Below are positions 61,846 through 64,000 of a stretch of 64,000 nt of DNA, in pieces. Made by a program: the position numbers and the translations under genes. Location of the stretch: NCBI RefSeq assembly GCF_030815145.1, contig NZ_JAUSWJ010000001.1, forward strand, positions 1,240,001 through 1,304,000. The letters are read 5' to 3'. This DNA comes from Kaistia geumhonensis. GTDB lineage: Bacteria > Pseudomonadota > Alphaproteobacteria > Rhizobiales > Kaistiaceae. The number at the start of each line of letters is the position of its first letter. Positions within the stretch are counted from its first letter, which is position 1. Under the pieces are notes generated by a model. That model was not told the DNA's origin. It was given only the letters and a program-made list of their open reading frames with translations, and searched no databases.

Positions 61846-63995
61846 GCCGTCTGCCCGACTTCTCGACCATCCCCTTCGCCGTGGAGGATCTGCCGGCGCG
61901 CGGCGACGTCCGCCGCTGGACATCGGCCGAAGGCATCCCGCTTTCGAGCCGCGCGACGGCGGCCGAGCGCGATGCCGGCGGCTTCGCCGAGACCATGCCG
62001 GGCCTGCCGCCGTTCACGCGCGGCCCCTATCCGACCATGTATGTCCAGCAGCCCTGGACCATCCGGCAATATGCCGGTTTCTCGACCGCCGAGGCGTCCA
62101 ACGCCTTCTACCGTCGCAACCTCGCCGGCGGCCAGATGGGCCTCTCCGTCGCCTTCGATCTCGCCACGCATCGCGGTTATGATTCCGATCATCCGCGCGT
62201 CGCGGGCGATGTCGGCATGGCGGGCGTCGCGATCGACTCGATCCTCGACATGCGCCAGCTGTTCGACGGCATCCCACTCGACAAGATGAGTGTCTCGATG
62301 ACGATGAACGGCGCCGTCCTGCCGGTGATGGCGCTCTATATCGTCGCGGCGGAAGAACAGGGCGTGCGGCCCGACCAGCTTTCCGGGACCATCCAGAACG
62401 ACATCCTCAAGGAGTTCATGGTCCGCAATACCTATATCTATCCGCCGGCGCCCTCGATGCGGATCGTCTCGGACATCTTCGCCTATACCTCGCGCGAAAT
62501 GCCGAAATTCAACTCGATCTCGGTGTCCGGCTATCACATGCAGGAAGCGGGAGCGACCGCCGACCTCGAGCTCGCCTATACGCTGGCGGACGGCCTCGAC
62601 TATATCGGCGCCGGCGTCGCGGCCGGCCTCGATGTCGACGCCTTCGCGCCCCGGATCTCGTTCTTCTGGGCGGTCGGCATGGATTTCTTCGCCGAGATCG
62701 CGAAGCTCCGCGCCGGGCGGCTTCTGTGGTCGGAACTGGTGGCAGGGCGCTTCCATCCGAAGAGCGCGAAGTCGCTGGCGCTCAGGGCCCACTGCCAGAC
62801 CTCGGGCTGGTCGCTGACCGCGCAGGACGTCGCCAACAACATCGTGCGCACCGCCGTCGAGGCCATGGCCGCCACCGAGGGCGGCACGCAGTCGCTGCAC
62901 ACCAACGCCTATGACGAGGCGCTCGCCCTGCCGAGCGACGCCTCGGCGCGGATCGCCCGCAACACGCAGCTGATCCTCCAGAAGGAAAGCGGCATCACGC
63001 GCTTCATCGATCCGTTCGGCGGCTCCTATTTCGTCGAGAGCCTGACGGCCGCGCTCGCGGCGCGGGCGCGCGCCCATATTGCCGAGATCGACGCGGCCGG
63101 CGGCATGGCAAAGGCGATCGCCGCCGGTATTCCGCAAAGGCGCATCGAGGAAGCAGCGGCCCGCACGCAGGCGCGCATCGATTCCGGCGAGCAGACCGTC
63201 GTCGGCGTCAACGCGCTGCGCCGCACCGACGAGCCGCCGGTCGAGGTCCTGAAGATCGACAACTCCGCCGTCCGCGCCGCGCAGATCGAGAAGCTGCAGC
63301 GAATCCGCGCCGAACGCGACGGCGCCCGCGTCACGGCGGCGCTCGCTGCGCTGACGGAGGCGGCCGGCTCCGGCGGCAATCTCCTCGCCGCGAGCGTCGA
63401 GGCGGCGCGCGCCGGCGCGACCGTCGGCGAGATGAGCGCAGCGCTCGAGGCGGTGTTCGGCCGGCACCAGGCGGTGCCGAGCGTCGTCGAGGGCGTCTAT
63501 GCACGCGAGAGCGGCGCGGTCGATTCCATCGCCGAAATCAGGGGATTGACGGAGGCCTTTCGCGAGAATGCCGGCCGGCCGCCCCGCATCCTCGTGGCGA
63601 AGGTCGGCCAGGACGGCCACGACCGCGGCCAGAAGGTCGTCGCTTCGGCGCTCGCCGATCTTGGATTCGAGGTCGACATGGGGCCGCTGTTCCAGACGCC
63701 CGGCGAGGCGGCGGCGCAGGCGATCGCCGACGACGTGCATATCGTCGGCGTTTCGTCGCTCGCGGCGGGTCACCTGACCCTCGTCCCGGCGCTCAAGAAG
63801 GCGCTGGTCGAGGCCGGGCGCGGCGACATCATGGTCGTGGTCGGTGGCGTGATCCCGCCACAGGATTTCGCGGCGCTGCGCGAGGCGGGCGCCGAGGCGA
63901 TCTTCCCGCCCGGAACGGTCATCACCGAGGCGGCCGCGGACCTGCTGGAGACCCTGAACAGTCGCCTCGGCTACGCGCAGCGGGCGCCGGGCTGA
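61842..63995 (+). CDS. mutB: Methylmalonyl-CoA mutase large (alpha) subunit
   Basis: A 717-residue adenosylcobalamin enzyme, complete. The catalytic barrel has [20 protein letters not shown], then [60 protein letters not shown] and [20 protein letters not shown]. The C-terminal B12 domain has [20 protein letters not shown] (the DxHxxG motif that gives the cobalt-ligating His) and [20 protein letters not shown]. It works in propionyl-CoA assimilation and in the ethylmalonyl-CoA or glyoxylate-regenerating pathways. The stop at 63993-63995 is just inside the window. Confidence 0.97.
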   Translation: MSRLPDFSTIPFAVEDLPARGDVRRWTSAEGIPLSSRATAAERDAGGFAETMPGLPPFTRGPYPTMYVQQPWTIRQYAGFSTAEASNAFYRRNLAGGQMGLSVAFDLATHRGYDSDHPRVAGDVGMAGVAIDSILDMRQLFDGIPLDKMSVSMTMNGAVLPVMALYIVAAEEQGVRPDQLSGTIQNDILKEFMVRNTYIYPPAPSMRIVSDIFAYTSREMPKFNSISVSGYHMQEAGATADLELAYTLADGLDYIGAGVAAGLDVDAFAPRISFFWAVGMDFFAEIAKLRAGRLLWSELVAGRFHPKSAKSLALRAHCQTSGWSLTAQDVANNIVRTAVEAMAATEGGTQSLHTNAYDEALALPSDASARIARNTQLILQKESGITRFIDPFGGSYFVESLTAALAARARAHIAEIDAAGGMAKAIAAGIPQRRIEEAAARTQARIDSGEQTVVGVNALRRTDEPPVEVLKIDNSAVRAAQIEKLQRIRAERDGARVTAALAALTEAAGSGGNLLAASVEAARAGATVGEMSAALEAVFGRHQAVPSVVEGVYARESGAVDSIAEIRGLTEAFRENAGRPPRILVAKVGQDGHDRGQKVVASALADLGFEVDMGPLFQTPGEAAAQAIADDVHIVGVSSLAAGHLTLVPALKKALVEAGRGDIMVVVGGVIPPQDFAALREAGAEAIFPPGTVITEAAADLLETLNSRLGYAQRAPG

Positions 63996-64000
63996 CGACG

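Noticed and set aside
1-64000. tRNA, rRNA, CRISPR arrays or transposase genes
   Set aside because: Looked for on both strands by eye; nothing convincing found. A tRNAscan/CRISPR search could still reveal something missed.

Overview
The window is GC-rich chromosomal DNA of an alphaproteobacterium, most likely a member of the Hyphomicrobiales (Rhizobiales). The pointers are a RcGTA-type gene transfer agent cluster, an Omp2b-type porin, a MucR/Ros regulator next to a DnaA-domain-IV-like protein and a DUF6456 protein, DUF5330, DUF1491 and DUF2336 proteins, CsgH, and a two-gene methylmalonyl-CoA mutase. I cannot name a genus. I see no tRNA, rRNA, CRISPR array or transposase gene.

Layout. Bases 1-9731 (minus strand) hold a gene transfer agent (GTA) cluster running from a small terminase-like gene down to a gp13-like gene cut by the left edge. 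A consensus-like promoter and a leader terminator hairpin precede it. From 9.7 to 20.6 kb the DNA is mosaic: a ~185-bp palindrome-rich repeat, an AT-richer 1028-residue HD plus Hsp90-like ATPase gene of probable foreign origin, a GFA-type gene, a small curli locus (two curlin-like proteins around CsgH), an MscS channel, a second copy of the repeat, and a single-chain DUF262/DUF1524 (GmrSD-like) gene. From 20.7 to 32.7 kb lie a DUF1254/DUF1214 gene broken by one in-frame amber codon, a quinone reductase-like flavoprotein, an aldo/keto reductase, a diguanylate cyclase, YcgN, a class A penicillin-binding protein, a serine beta-lactamase-like hydrolase, a split DUF1214/DUF1254 pair, and a porin with a long AT-rich upstream region and a clear terminator.

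From 32.8 to 40.5 kb are housekeeping and regulatory genes: DUF2336, DUF1491, a histidine kinase overlapping a peptidoglycan-binding protein, DUF5330, SufE, DUF6456, the DnaA-C-like protein and MucR. From 40.8 to 48.2 kb a ten-gene minus-strand operon encodes a cation/proton antiporter of the Mrp/Mbh type with three large antiporter subunits. From 48.5 to 58.2 kb are oligopeptidase B, a small lipoprotein-like gene, Fe superoxide dismutase, two c-type cytochromes, a YCII/ECF42 pair, a LOG-family hydrolase with an M20 peptidase, a DUF1194 protein and a 5'-truncated VapC-type gene. From 58.2 kb to the end are a HerA-like ATPase, a DUF4332 protein and the small and large subunits of methylmalonyl-CoA mutase, complete just inside the right edge.

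The best candidates for something new are the HD/Hsp90-like protein beside the repeat, the repeat family itself (including inverted end motifs around the DUF262 gene), the GTA leader hairpin, and two helically phased direct-repeat arrays upstream of the porin and of the antiporter operon. All calls come from reading the sequence; no database search was run.
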